A DNA stretch of 64,000 nucleotides from the NCBI GenBank assembly GCA_022702705.1, contig CM040430.1, positions 76,945,239 through 77,009,238 of the forward strand, given 5' to 3'. Shown in pieces: positions 42,901-55,394 of this stretch. The notes under the pieces were generated by a model, which saw only the letters and a program-made list of their open reading frames with translations, did no database searches and was not told the origin of the DNA. A program made the translations under genes and the position numbers. Every line of letters begins with the position of its first letter. Positions within the stretch are counted from its first letter, which is position 1. The DNA is from Papilionanthe hookeriana x Papilionanthe teres (lineage: Eukaryota; Streptophyta; Magnoliopsida; Asparagales; Orchidaceae).

Positions 42901-44120
42901 GAGGTCGACACGAGACAAAACCGCGTCGCGCACGGTGATGTCTCACACGGAATCCTCAGGGTGGACATCATAATTCGCCAGCGAGTTGTTAAGCGTCCGC
43001 ATGGGCATTGTCGGATTCGAGGGACCTGTGGAGACACACACATTGGGGATCGCTCCGACAACTTCATCGCGTGCCTTGTGATGTCACCGCAAGCTTGGCA
43101 ATTTTATCTTGTCAAGCTGTTCTTTGAATAATAGTGAGAGTCGCCATGAATGGCGATGTACGGTATGTCACTCGAGATTGTCGGCTCCAATCCTGTGATT
43201 AGCGCGCCACATGTACGCCGTTATTGGTGCGCGGCTCGACAGTGATAGGAGAATCTCGACGTGCACGATCGGTGTAATGAAGATAGTCCAATTCGCTTTC
43301 TGTAGGGTGTCATGGTCCGATCCTTTATCCTTCGGTGACAAGCTGCAGCCAAGTACATCTACGACGTTGAGCATTGGGTCTCTCTACTTCATTACATTCG
43401 ATGGGTAATCGTCGTTGAGGGGGACATTTGGTAGTGGGTCTTGACTGAAAGTCTCGAGAATCTACGCTCGTAAGCGCGAGACAGCCCGAACGTTGCGTAA
43501 GTGCGATAATATCATTGACCACCTTCTTCAACGTCAGGAAAGTGTTGGTCGGGTCATCGAATATTACAGCGGATGTAGCCAATCGAAGTGACGTATGAGA
43601 CAACATGTAATGTCTAAGCTTACGGCGGCGAGCCCAAGGCTAGGCAAATGATTTCTCGATAGGAGGATCACTCTACGATGCGGTATTAGACGTCGACTCG
43701 AAGTAGTAGAGTGCGTTTTCTTTACCCTCGTCATTGACTTAGGCGAGTGAGACTCAGAGAGTCATCTCAGCCATGATGTAAAATATCAGCGATTCCTCCC
43801 GGGATAGAAATTTCTTAAGAGCAGGAGGATATCGTCAGTGTCGCTTAATATCTTAGCCGTTAACTAGCGCTACTCTCCCAGTGCAAATTTAGCATCCTTT
43901 CGAAGTAAATTCGAAAAGAGGCGCTACCTGCGAACAGTTAGATATAAGCGTCTTGGGTATGCTGCACTTACGTGAAAAGGCATACTTCCTTGGGACCTTG
44001 GGAGAGGCATTCCTAATATCGCTTTATCTTCTAGGCAGATTCGATCTAGATGTGATATGACGAATCACCAGAAATTTCCGGATGCCTTAGAAAGCTGCGT
44101 TTGAGATTCATCTTGGGATC
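42901..44120 (-). pseudogene. Tat-lineage RNase H region, badly broken
   Basis: Frames between RT and integrase give SNLLRKDAKFALGE near 43,900 (the RT thumb/connection block), then traces such as ESLSLTQVNDEGKENALYYF-like pieces near 43,720, LFKEQLDKIKL near 43,120 and RVPRSDNAHADALTTR-like sequence near 43,020, which fits the RNase H end before integrase. Too degraded to place all catalytic residues. Confidence 0.55.
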
Positions 44121-45700
44121 GTATTAGTAATCGTTGAGCAAATCACTCGAAATCACTCTAAATGGTTCTCCTTTACTCGCTCTTGATGACAGGGTCGTCA
44201 CGTTAGCGTTCGACTTGGTTATGGATGAAGTCAGTGAAGATCTCTAGTCATTGCTCAGTTGGTGAAGTAAGCTCGGCGTTCTTAAGCCGAACGGCATTAC
44301 GGTATATGATAGATTCAGTGGAGTTCGAAAACATACGCGTTGCATCACTCTGGAGGCCGATCATCGATCTGGTTGTAACACGAAGATCCATCATCAATGA
44401 GAAAACGTCGTGCGAAGAGCGATATACCATCGGTCACAGTGTCGGCAATGAAACTCGTCAGCCGGGTATGCTTTATTTAAGTCCACGAAGTCGACCACAC
44501 GATCTTGTCAGTTTGTCGTTCTTAACGAGTCGACATTGGCTAGCCGCGTGGGGTATTGCTCACTCCGCACTAAAGTTAGCATCGATTGAGCTATTCGCAC
44601 GACGATGAGCATTCTTTCTGTTCGAGCGCGTTAACACGAGAGGCTGCAACCCGGCTGGAGTTATGCGGTCCATCCGGACTATGGAGCACTGACATGCGGA
44701 AACAAACCAGCATTTCTTCGTAGCTCGTACGAAACAATCCTTGAGTCCGACAAAGATTATCAAATTCTCGGGTCTTACTACGGCGGAGAAGAACCTATAA
44801 AAGGTAGGTCGAGTCGTTCTTCGTCCGAGGTTGATTCTTTCGACTCGTCGACGGATTGACTTGATTTCACTCGCGGTCGGTAACTCGTGTCATCCCCATC
44901 GGAGAATCTTGAGAATTATCCTCGTGGCTCTTGTAACATCTACAATTAGTAATAGCCAACTAAAGTCGAATCGTATGTAGTCTATCATACCTGAACCAAG
45001 ACCTTCTTTGAATTAAGTTTCTATCCGTTTTGTATTCACCTTTTCGAATGATTGCGACTTATCCTTTGACATTTCTTTTGGCACATATCATGCATTGAAT
45101 CGATTTTTGTCTGCGTTCTGACGAAAAGTAACAGAAATGGTCAATTAATTCATTGGAAACGTTACTCTCGAATTCTGAGGGATTTCCGGACTAGATGAAG
45201 GAGAAGCACGATGGAACTGATCGGTTTCATGCCCGCACTATGAACTTCCTTAACCTCTAAGCTCAGCCGCCCGAGACGAGTGGGGTTAAGGTATGGACTG
45301 AGCATGGTAGTTAATCGCATGCATCGTACTCGTGCTCACTCTTTTTATCACTCGAGAAGATCTCGAGCGAAAGGCTTCTTGGTTAGCTTGTCATTGCGTC
45401 TTTGGCGAACTTTCTTCTTCGGAACGCCTCTTCCGCGTCTATCTTGATAGTCGGTCTTTCCAGTTCGATGATATTGTTGGTTCTCCGCTCGCAGCGTCCG
45501 GCCTCGACCTCGGATGCGTGGGCTAAAGAACTTCACACCTCTTCTTTTGTGAAGGAATGGTGGGATATCGTTGAATTGGAATTGTAGGTCTTGCTCTTGC
45601 GATTCTTTGGAATCTTCGATCTTGTTTAACATGACATCTCTGAGACCATGGTCTTCACTCGGAGGCGCGTAGACGGCGTCTTCATGAATGCCCTACCTCG
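44121..45700 (-). pseudogene. Tat-lineage reverse transcriptase, badly broken
   Basis: The best block is NAVRLKNAELTSPTEQ at about 44,300-44,255, matching the MPFGLKNAGATYQ motif, followed by EIFTDFIHNQVER and DDPVIKS near 44,240-44,186, which corresponds to the catalytic DD box and the VKS after it. SNVSNELIDHF at about 45,160 resembles the RT N-terminal region. The rest is in fragments of three frames. Confidence 0.6.
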
Positions 45701-47050
45701 TGTATTGAAAACGAGCTGTAGATCTCCTTTTATACAATATTCCCATTATCCTTACACGGTATTTTGATACTGTGGTGCGGCGATGCGACGAACCATATTA
45801 TGCTTGTGAATGCGGCGTAGAGTAGGGCGTTGAACGAAGTGTCAGCGTCGATGATATAGATTTCAACTTGTGACTACAAGTTCCTGTCAGACGCTTCGTC
45901 GGTAGCGTTATCGAACCGACTCTTTCTCGCTTACGGTTGAATCCTCTTAACATCATTTTATCGGCGGAGAGTTCTCCCGCATCGATGTCAGTACGTTAAT
46001 GTCAAGTAGACTCATTATGTTGATGGACTGCTCACGGGATCACCAAAACTACGGAAGCACGAACCGGTGACGTAGTCCGAAATGTAGAAGGCGGTTATGC
46101 TTCCGTAGTACTCGATAGTAGGATCTTCATCGGTAAAGGTCGCGCAGTCATTCCTTCGACGAACAAACTTCATCCAGAAGATGTCTTCAGCCAGCTGCGG
46201 CTAGCAGAATTTCCGGATCGAAGTGAGAGCTTCGATCAGAGAGTTCTCTCATCTCCTTTAGACAGGATCGGGCGTCGTAAATGCTCCGGTCAGTATGGCT
46301 ACTTACTAAGATGAGTACGATGCGCTATATCCACTTTGCTCGAGCACATGGTTCCTCTTGGGCATGTGTTTCTTCCATTGCTTCGGGGTGATTCTTCTTG
46401 AGTAGCTATCTGCTTTCCTTTATCCATCGGGGTCGTCCCAGGGCTACACTTTTCCTCTTCTTAGAATACTACTCTGTTATCTCTTCGACGGCGAGGTCGA
46501 TTCTTTTGGTGTTGGATCCGAATCGACAAGTCAAGTCGATGGCAATTGGCGTGCCTTTACATTCGAGAGCTGGTTCGGTCAGCTTCTCGAACTATCGTAG
46601 CGGTGTCGTTGCTACATCTTCACTTTCATCCGACAAGTTCATCTAATTTCGTACAGACTTGAGGATCGTTTTGGGAATCGAAATCGGGGTTAAATTGGTT
46701 ATGATCGAGTTATATGCGTTAGTAGAGACAACCGAACGTAACCGAGAATCAAAATCGTTAAATTCGAAACGTCCAAGGGACGAAGAGGTAGTCGTACAAA
46801 GTCGGGGGTTCGAGAACTTCTCCCCCGAATCAAGGACAACTAATCTGAACGGAGCGGCCACCCATCTACTGCCCCTCGCGCTATCGATCTTCGTTTCGTC
46901 CACGTTCTCTCTGTCGCTTCATTTCTGTCGCGCGACTTCTCCGTGTAACGGCGATCGCTCTGGTCGAGCAGGTTGCGAGCTACGGAGCGAAGCATGTCGA
47001 CTCGGTTCGAACTTTGATTCGGGATCCATCGGAAGTTCCGGTCCGGCCGT
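45701..47050 (-). pseudogene. Probable protease and gag-pol linker of the Tat-like element
   Basis: Position between gag and RT. Minus-strand pieces TTPLR ... KLTEPALECKGTPIAIDLTC (about 46,620-46,540) and YSKKRKSVALGRP (about 46,460) fit the Tat protease end (V-T-P-L ... G-T-I-x-L ... ILGRP). The catalytic D-x-G is not seen. Low certainty. Confidence 0.35.
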
Positions 47051-48600
47051 GTTCCATCTTTCATCAGCCGGATGCGCATTCCACTAGGTAAACATGCCGT
47101 CCGAAATCACGTTCTGAAGCCGCTTACCGGGTTCTTACAAATGTTCTTTCGGATATAGCAATATTCCCTTCTTTGTAATTCCTCTCGAGCCGATCGGCGG
47201 TGGCAGCGATTGTCGCATGGTGTGGCAGAATCGGCACTGTCGGTACGGACGATACAAGGGATGGTCTTTCTTATCCACCTCCTCACGGTTTCTTCGGCTC
47301 GGGTAGCCGAGATTACGTCTTGACGATCAAATTTACGAACATCTTTGCGGCTGCGTCATCACCCGAAGGAATACACCTCGTTGAGTCCGGCCTTCATCCG
47401 GCGGAACACTCCTCATCTTCTGCACGCAAGGCGCTTCTTTGCAGGCTAACCGTGACCCGCGTGGCCGTCTGCGGAAAATGTCGAACATACTGTCGGCTGG
47501 GCTGCGCACGTCTTGTTGCGGTGCTGCCGCGTCTTGTTGCGGTCGCTGCGCGTGTCGGCGTGACGGCGCTCGGCCGAATCGCGTGGTGCCGCGCTGTCGG
47601 CCGTCGCGGCTACTCCGGGCTTCTTCTCGAATGCCTTCTGCGTTGCAGGCTTTTCGGTCTTTTCACGGGATTCGAATGCTTAATCCTCTTCTGCAACTGC
47701 TGAGCTTCTTGAGTAGACTGCTCGAATGACTACGATGGTGAGTCCTTTAAGCATGAAAGGCTATTCGGTCCATGGATGCTTCTTGAGTAAGGCACTGATC
47801 GCATGTTGCTCCTGCAACTGAGGCTCGCGTTACATGCTCGAGTTTCTCCACGTAGAATATGCTCTGCCGGAGTCTCTGTGAAGCCGCTGGCTCCGTTATA
47901 AGGCTCTCCGATAGTGACGTGGTGGTGTACTCAGCGAATCTCTTCACGAACAAATTTTCCGACTACGTGAACGTCTTTATCGACCCGTTCCGGCCTACGC
48001 ATACCAGTCAAATGCAATCCCCGAAAGACTGCTCCTGTAAGCTGGAGAAAAGTAATCTCACTGCCTGCCGCGTTGCTGGCCGACTCGCTCGGAAGTGTCG
48101 CGACATGCTTGCGAAGGTTGCCGTTCCATCGAAAGTCTTAAAGGTCGGTGGAACAAAGCGCTTTAGGATATGGGACGGAATCGAACTCCTCCGGGTAGAG
48201 TCACCCGCTCAAGTTGACGCGCCCCCTTTCGATTGAGCTGAGGCCGCTTCACTAACTGCTCGGCCAACCGCTGGCAATGTCTTTTTCGAGCACGCATGTT
48301 CGGAGTCGAGTCCTTCTTCGGCGCCCGTCTTGGCTTGCGAAGCGACTTCGACCTTCTTTCATCGGTGATATGGACAATCTGCGCGTTATTTACGACGAGG
48401 CACTTCTTGCTTGCAGTAGTGTGTGTCCTGATGCGCGCGCAACCATGACGGCCGTCATTCTTCGATCTCTTCTCGAGACCGGCTAATAACTTCATCCTTC
48501 GTTGTGAAGACGCCCGCCACTCATCCGCGTGTTCTCCTCGTCGGACGGAGCATCGCGTGCGACGCACGTCTGCCGGGTTTCAACAACATTAACCTCGGCG
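47051..48600 (-). pseudogene. Tat-lineage gag (capsid), frameshifted
   Basis: Minus-strand frame 47,953-47,747 has FVKRFAEYTTTSLSESL, SQRLRQSIFYVEKLEHVTR and VAGATCDQCLTQ, matching the gypsy gag pattern for a mature retrotransposon capsid (helix, L-R-x-Y-V-E-K-F, then A-x-x-D-Q-x-L). GIAFDWYA near 48,010 is the preceding A-x-x-W-Y block. Upstream frames to 48,567 are Arg/Lys-rich, as in Tat gag N-termini. Multiple indels. Confidence 0.65.
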
Positions 48601-50391
48601 AATTCTTCGTCCATGGAGTCGACAAGCCACGATCTTCGTTATCGAAGCTTACTCCTCGCTCTTTTGCTAACACCGGTGATCTCGGCCACGGGTCTCTTCG
48701 TTTATCATCGACTCTCTTCCCTTTCAGCCTGTCTTAAGATCAGACCGGTATGCCTGGAATGTTTCCGTCGCAGCAACGAGCCGGTCGTGAGTAGCGGCCG
48801 GGAGTATCGGACTTATATTGCGCATTTCGAGGAACGTTCCGCGTGCTCCTTTCAAAAGCATCGGTCCGTCGCTTTGGGTATCCCGAACTTTCTTTCGTCG
48901 CGTTGATGCCTCGAGACGGGGTGTCTCGGTAATGCCATCGGCGCGTTGAAAGGGGTATGGTCCCCGAGTGTGAACCGAAGCCATTTATAGAAGCGATCTC
49001 TTTCCGTTGTTCACCAGGAAGTTCTCCGTTGCACGCGATAGAGTACACTGCTTTTGGACCAGGCGAGACTCAACCGACTTGCGGCTGCAGGCTTACGAGC
49101 TTATCGCAGCGAACGTCTGAAACGGTAGCGAGTGGAAGAACGCGTTTCACAGTCATAACAGTACGGGATACCGACTGGCGATGGTAGCGTAGCGACGATC
49201 CGTGGAGACTCTCTTCTCCCGGTAGAAGCCGACGACGGATGAAGCGCTACTCCTCTGAGGAGATGGGAGGTTCCAAACTCTTCATCCCCTTGCCAGTTGA
49301 GAGGTCGGTTCATGAGTCAATCTCTTTGCGGCTTTGGAGTCTTCGTCTTTGGTTCTTCCCTCGTGACTTGGTTAATGGCGCGGCTCGAGAGGCTAGAACC
49401 AACCGAACAACGACGGTGCGTACGAAGCAAAATCTACAGAATTTCTTTCGAACGAATCTCTTTTCTTTTGCGAGACCGGTAGAGTCAGGCGCGATGATTG
49501 CGAATGCGGTGGAGGTGGCGGTAACGATCCTCCTCGGCGCGTGGACAACGGGGACTTCGCGGACACGGGGCAACAGGCTTAGCGGAGCACTCCGCGTCCT
49601 CGGCCTTTACTGGTGCGGGGAAAATCGGCATCTTCCTTCGAATCGTATTCCGGCGGCGAGGTTCGACGACCATCGCGGAGCGATCTTCATGACTACATAC
49701 GGCGCTTTTCCGAGATGACTTCGACCTCGTCGAAGCCGGTACTAAACTTTATCATCGCTCCACAGTGGAGCGCGGCACTAGTCGCGGGGAGGTTCCGTCG
49801 AACGAGAAAATCAGCTTTGGTGACGCCATTCCAACTGTCGAGTTGAGAAAAGTTCAAAAGGTTAGTTACGGCTATCCTTATGTTCGAGTAAAAAGCTAAA
49901 AGCACAGGTCGTCTTATGGAATCGGGTAACCCTTTATTATTATCGTCTTGATGTTTTAATCTTATTTCGTTTTAACCTTGTTCAGCGACGTTCGTTCAAT
50001 TCGGAAAAGTAAGCGGCAAGGCACGAAAAGAGGGAGGTTTGGTTTAATTTGCCGATGCAGATCAAGCCGAGAAGCTACGGAGTGAAAGAGAAATCGGGGC
50101 CCGGTCCTGGCCAGATCCATGAGCCTAGCACCCTCGTGCACATCACACCTATTGAGGTCCGAACCACAAAATCAAAAAGAACCTAAGGATTCGAACCACA
50201 CTTGTTTAAAGAGTAATTTAAACGAGCGGATTCTAATCCAAAAGATGTTATTGTGCTTGCCAAGAAAAGAAATAGGCAATAACAGCCATGGAAGAATGAT
50301 AATCTGGACTATGAGGAGCATGGACGCGTGCAGATGTGCGAAGTAAACGCTCGATTTAATGGAGTAGAGTTATATCGTAGTCAGCATGGAG
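48601..50391. other. 5' internal region of the Tat-like element
   Basis: From the 5' LTR edge to gag. Minus-strand frames exist (for example 49,573-49,310 and 49,673-49,485) but match nothing I know; Ogre-type elements can have an ORF here. No PBS starting TGG is visible within 40 bases of the LTR end on the minus strand. Confidence 0.4.
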
Positions 50392-53300
50392 TGTCGGCAA
50401 CCATAAGAACTGACTGCGTGATCTTTGTCTTTTTAAATTTAATGGATATATGCGTATTAGTTTTGAAAATAAGATTTTTTTAAATTTTAGAATATTAGAA
50501 TGAAAAAGGACGGATCACGGTCGTTTAGCGGTTTGGATGAGCGAGTGTAATATCGCGAGTAACGCATATATTCGAAGAATAGACACCCTACTCGACGATA
50601 TCGCTCGATCAGAATAATACGCAAAACTCATGACATCCAGTTCACAATGTCACGAACAGCTTTATGCGAATACAATAATTCACTATTTAATACGAAAATT
50701 AAATAGGGTTTATATTATCCGAGGTGCTTTCAAAACTCCTATAGACGAAGCCCTTATAGTTAATTACCCTCAAAAGGCAGAAATCAGCTTGAGAACTTCC
50801 GATTTGAGATCGCGGGTTTATCTTGCTACGGTCAAAAGGTAGGGTTTTTAACTGAGAAATTTGGTAGTAGGAAATCACGATAGGTGAAAGGCGCGAAGAG
50901 GAACAGATTATTTACGAAGTCGAAGGAAGAAGGGTGAGGGGATGTCATGAGATCTCGAGGAGGACGCTCGAGGAGCGTCCCGAGCCCATCCATGTTTGGG
51001 ACTTTAAATTTTGGAAAGAGATTTATTTTAATTTTAATCTTTGCAAATTAATTATAGAATTACGTTCGCGTAATGTCACGATTATGCTGAGCTACACGAA
51101 AGATGGGAGGGCTACGTCGTATCGGACGACGATGCGCCGGAAAGCACTAAGCGAGTTAGGGCTTATATCGCACGGAAGAGCGTGATCTGCGCACTAAAAA
51201 GAAAAGGTGAGGGATTTATCTCGCGGCTAGAGCGAGCTACGTCGAAGTCACAGGGGCACGTTATTTCAAAGCTAAAGAATGGTTTTCATTGATGTCGGCA
51301 CGAGTATTCTTTGAAGAAGATGGGCGCGTCTGCTTGCAGCGTGCTCCGACGCTCACGTCGTAACGAGGAGCACGGTTTCAAATTTGAGTCTTAAGTTAAA
51401 GTGAGCATACGAGTCGTTTATTATTTTTATTGCGAGTGAGTGTGTACGATCGTGGCATGAGTAGAAAAAGACGATGTAACGGGAGCGTGCTAAGCTAATA
51501 CGAGGAAGTAACATCGTTATAACGAGGTAAAACATGCTTGAAGCGGGAGAAAGTACGGGAAGTGTAAGACAATACTTAATGACATATATGCTTGAAAGTA
51601 AACGTAGCCTGAACTAGCGAAGTATGTCTTGAAAAGTAAAATATACTGACGAGGTATAACGATGAGGAAAGTAAAGACTATCACGAGAGCACGGTATCAT
51701 TCCTTTATCTCGGCCGCGCTTGTTACTGCATTTCTTGTTATTTTATATTTTTATTATTTCACATAGATTATGTCGGTACGAAGAGAGCGGAGGGTAAGTA
51801 GTAAGTGGAAGCAGCGTAGGTAAACGAGGGTCTTATGGTGTGTACGAAGAAAAGTAAAGTATGAAAACTTCAACTGATAATAAACGAAGGAAAACGGCGA
51901 GAAAGCGAGGAAAATCACGAAGAGAAAGCCAAGAAAGTCGGGAAAGAAAGAAAGGAAACGTCAGGTAGAGCTCAGGGAAAGTCACGAAGCAAGACAAGCA
52001 AAACCGTAGTAAAACTACTACAATGACGCAGAAACCCACGGACGACCCGCTAAACTCATGGCGAACCATAAGAAAGCCATGGACTCTGGAAAGAAGAGCC
52101 AGTAAGCGCGGTGGTGTTTCGGACTCGGAGTGCATCTTGCTCCGGAGCGAGTGCGATTGCTAGCCAAACTTCTACGAAGGCGATCTAATCCGACTCGAAT
52201 AATGGCCGTAGTGGACGCTTTATAAATGTTCATACATTTCATTTTTAGTTTGCATGCGAGTAAAAAGCCGTAGGTAAGTAGAGCATGTGTAGTAATTGGA
52301 GTAATTTTGTTTTTTTCGAACATATGTATTTTTCTTGTTTTAAAGTATTTTTTTTTTTTTAATTAGCGGGTTAATTCATCCTAATAGGAAGTAGGTCTAC
52401 GAACGTTAGGCATCGGTAGTAGAAACCCGAGGACGGTCGAACGGTTCCGTGATTCTGCTCTACTCTCTCGAGTCTACGAGTCGAGCGGCCCCGTTCTATG
52501 ATTCTCGTAATTTTTCTCGTTTCTGCAGTCTCATCCATGTACCCACACCGCACTTACAGCCGCGCATGACTGTGCCCACACATATAGACCCAAGGAGGTT
52601 ATATATGCACACCTACACGTCCACGTAGGTGTGTGCTGAGCGAGAAACGAGGTGAGAAGCCGGGACGAGGGGTCGAGGAAGGAGGATGGAAGCGGCTCGC
52701 TTAACACTGATTTCGAAAGAAGTGAGTCGATTTAATAATCGTCGAAAACACGTAAGTCGCCTCGGACTCCCGATCGACCTCACATGTCACGAGAAAAGGA
52801 CTAAAGCGCACATCGACGCTCTCGGAGAAGGTGAAGACTGCACACTAGAAACGCGCTCCTCTTCCCGAATGACGGTGAAATCATAAATAAAGATAAAATA
52901 AAAAGAAGAAAAGCTACTTGCCTGGTCTTTGGATCCGTGGTCATTCAGGCGAGAGTGCTACCACAAAGCTCCGAGGCTTAACCCACATCGATTTTCGATT
53001 CCCGAAACACAAACTTCCCCGGTACGTTCTCCCGCCGGGCTCGGGACTCGAAGCTATAGCAATGGGAGAATCGATAATCCTTTGATACATAAGAAAGGGA
53101 ATGGATGACTAGTAAGCCACCAAACTAGCATCAATTTCACCAAATAAATCCTCCAAGAAGTATTCACGGATATCGTTACTCGATTTATTTCCCACGAGTA
53201 AGCTAGTGAAGCGCTTCCAAATTCATTAAATCGATTCCATGCAACGAGGGTAGCAAGGAACAAAGCCTCCATCACAAAAACCATCCAAATGAGGCTCTCG

Positions 53301-53596
53301 GCAAGGCTAAAAACGGAGGAAAGGCCACGGCCCAAGCTAACAAAGGGGCAGCAATGAGTAAAGTTCCCACAATCCAAATTACCACAACGAGGCTCGCGGC
53401 CAAGCCCCGACAAACGATCCACATTGATCTAAATTCATCGCAAATGCACGGGGATAAATCCACCGGATTACCAAAATAATTCGAGCATACCAACGACATT
53501 GAAGAAGCACAAACCCGAGCCCAAAGGAGATCTAAGCCGAGCCATTAAAAGGCCCTGCACCGGGGAGGCTGCAGGAACAACGAGGAAAAAGAAACG

Positions 53597-53930
53597 GAGC
53601 CCCCTACATCAAACACTGAAGGAGCAGTGCCGGGAGCGAACAAACGAGAAACGAAAAGAAACCGAGCCCCCTACATCGAACACGAAGGGGAGCGAATGCA
53701 CGGGAGCAACGAACGGAAACGAGAAGAAATCGAGCCCCTACATAGTGCGAAGGGGCATCCATAAGGCACACGAAGCGGAAAAGCCGAGCCCCAAATGGAA
53801 TGCGAAAGGGCAACATAAGGCACACAGAAAGCGGAAAACCGAGCCCCACACATAGTGCAAAGGGCGACCATAAGGCACACGAAACGAGAAAACCGAGCCC
53901 CAAACGGAATGCGAAGGGCGGCCAAACTTT
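53597..53930. repeat. LTR minisatellite, six units (5' LTR)
   Basis: GAGCCCC starts units at 53,597, 53,664, 53,731, 53,786, 53,841 and 53,894: two long (67 bp) then three short (53-55 bp) intervals. Two long units fewer than in the 3' LTR. Confidence 0.85.
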
Positions 53931-54499
53931 CCATAGTTCTCGCTAAAAGAAAATAAGGAAGGGGACTTAGAATACATGCCCCCACATGCCAAAAGAGGAT
54001 CACTACTTTGCTTTAAATACATCCAACATGCCTCGAATGATACAGAGAGAAAGAGAAGCTAAAGCCATGCCTCGTTTATATTCTTTTAAGCCGATGACCA
54101 AAGATAAACATCGAAACATGCTCGTATAGATGCCTTGCACAAGCTTCGATTGATAAAAACATCTCCGAGCCCACTAGATAGAGCCATACTAGCATGCTTT
54201 TAGAAAAAGGAAGTAGAGAACCACCATTTTAAGCATTTAAAGAAAGAAAACATTCCGGCATATAAAGCGTACGGCAGTAGCATAGAGACAATAAAGGCCG
54301 ACCCGACGGCGAGCGCCGCGGGTCTCTCGGGCTAAACCGAGAGAAGGAGAGGAGGAGGAGAAGTTGCAAGTAGCTTAAGACACCCCGAAGAACAAGAAGC
54401 CCGGCGGCGCTCTCCGCCTTCACCAAAAGAATCGGTAGCCACTAGGAAAGCCCAAAACGAGGGCTCTAAATAGGCGAGGAGAGAGGAGGAGAGGGCCGA

Positions 54500-54509
54500 G
54501 ACTTACCGC
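54500..54509 (-). promoter_or_regulatory. 5' splice donor in the LTR leader (5' LTR copy)
   Basis: Minus strand CCGCG then GTAAGTC, identical to 37,507-37,516. In the transcribed LTR it lies about 280 nt after the predicted start. Confidence 0.45.
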
Positions 54510-54809
54510 GGAACCCAAGAAGATCGAGGAAGTGACGGGGGGATGGGGGGAAAAATGCGCGCGAGAAGATCGGCGGGGAGGCGGAGACGCGCGCGGGAGA
54601 TCACGCGAGGTGACTCTCGCGCGGGGATAACACTCGAGGAGGCATGGGGAGAACCACGCGGGGCTCGAGGGAGCAACGGTCACCGGGGAAAGGCGCGCGC
54701 GGCGCGGGAGAAGGAAGGAACGGGAGCTCGATCGAACGAGCGAGAGAGAGAGCCGGCCGATCGAATGGGAGGGATTAGGGCTTAGGATAGAAAATAGGTT
54801 TTAAAATAT

Positions 54810-54830
54810 AAAATATATATATATATAATT
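54810..54830 (-). promoter_or_regulatory. TATA region of the LTR promoter (5' LTR copy)
   Basis: Short TA repeat and AT tract upstream (minus strand) of CTAAGCCCTAATCCCTCCC and a CT-rich leader. This is the copy expected to drive the element. Confidence 0.5.
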
Positions 54831-55394
54831 AATTTTATTAAAAATAATAAGCCCGAAACCGCGATTTTCGCCCGCGCGAGCGATCGTCGCAAATTAAATA
54901 TCGATTTTAGGTGGAAACGACGTTCGGACGCGATGGCGAAGTCCGTTTCGTCATCCAGGGTCGCTCGGAGAACCTCGTCGACGGTCGCGTCGAGCGCGTC
55001 AAATCCGGCATCCTCCGGAGTCGACTCGACGTTGATCGTCGCGGCGTTCGGCTTCAATCTCGATCCGTCACGGAGTAACTCGAAGCGTCGAGGCCGTGGC
55101 TCGAGGAATTTGTGCTCGGTGGTGCGGAGAATGTGCTATAAGGTCGTCCTAAGGTCCGGTGGTCTTATAGGAACTCAATTGGAATCCTAACGCTAATTCC
55201 GACCTACCTCGCTGTGAGTAGAGGTCAGGAACTCCATCCGGGACTCTAAAAGAGTGTCGAAGTGGTTTCGAGCATTCTAAAAACGAGGTGGGTCCAGTGC
55301 TAGGAATCTAAGATCGTCGGGGAACCTCCTAAAGCTAGAACCCTAAATCCTAGGAGGAAGACTAAACCTCGACAAAAACGAGGTCAACAATCAT

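Larger units (their letters stand above)
33327..55389 (-). mobile_element. Giant Tat/Ogre-like Ty3/gypsy retrotransposon, 22 kb, 5-kb LTRs
   Basis: Direct repeats 33,327-38,416 and 50,392-55,389 start TGTCGGC and end GTCAAC(A/G), and are bounded by a perfect 5-bp target duplication ATCAT (33,322-33,326 and 55,390-55,394). Gag (47-48.6 kb), protease (about 46.5), RT (about 44.2), RNase H and integrase (41.6-42.9) all read on the minus strand, so the 5' LTR is the right-hand one. The order and the integrase C-terminal pattern (DNAKLRLEEL ... KVGDLV ... LPINGRYPKKYYA) are those of the Tat lineage. No clear PBS or PPT seen at the LTR edges. All frames are broken by frequent small indels although CpG is abundant. 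Confidence 0.92.
50392..55389 (-). repeat. 5' LTR of the Tat-like element
   Basis: About 5.0 kb, aligns end to end with 33,327-38,416. On the minus strand starts TGTTGACCTC and ends GCCGACA, so TG...CA is intact. Differs from the other LTR by many 1-5 base indels and by two fewer minisatellite units. Confidence 0.92.

Noticed and set aside
46659..47087. 142-codon plus-strand ORF, and similar long plus-strand frames at 39,628, 42,395, 47,200 and 48,529
   Set aside because: They are shadows opposite the minus-strand pol, gag or 3' ORF; high GC with few stops gives long chance frames, and none matches a known domain.
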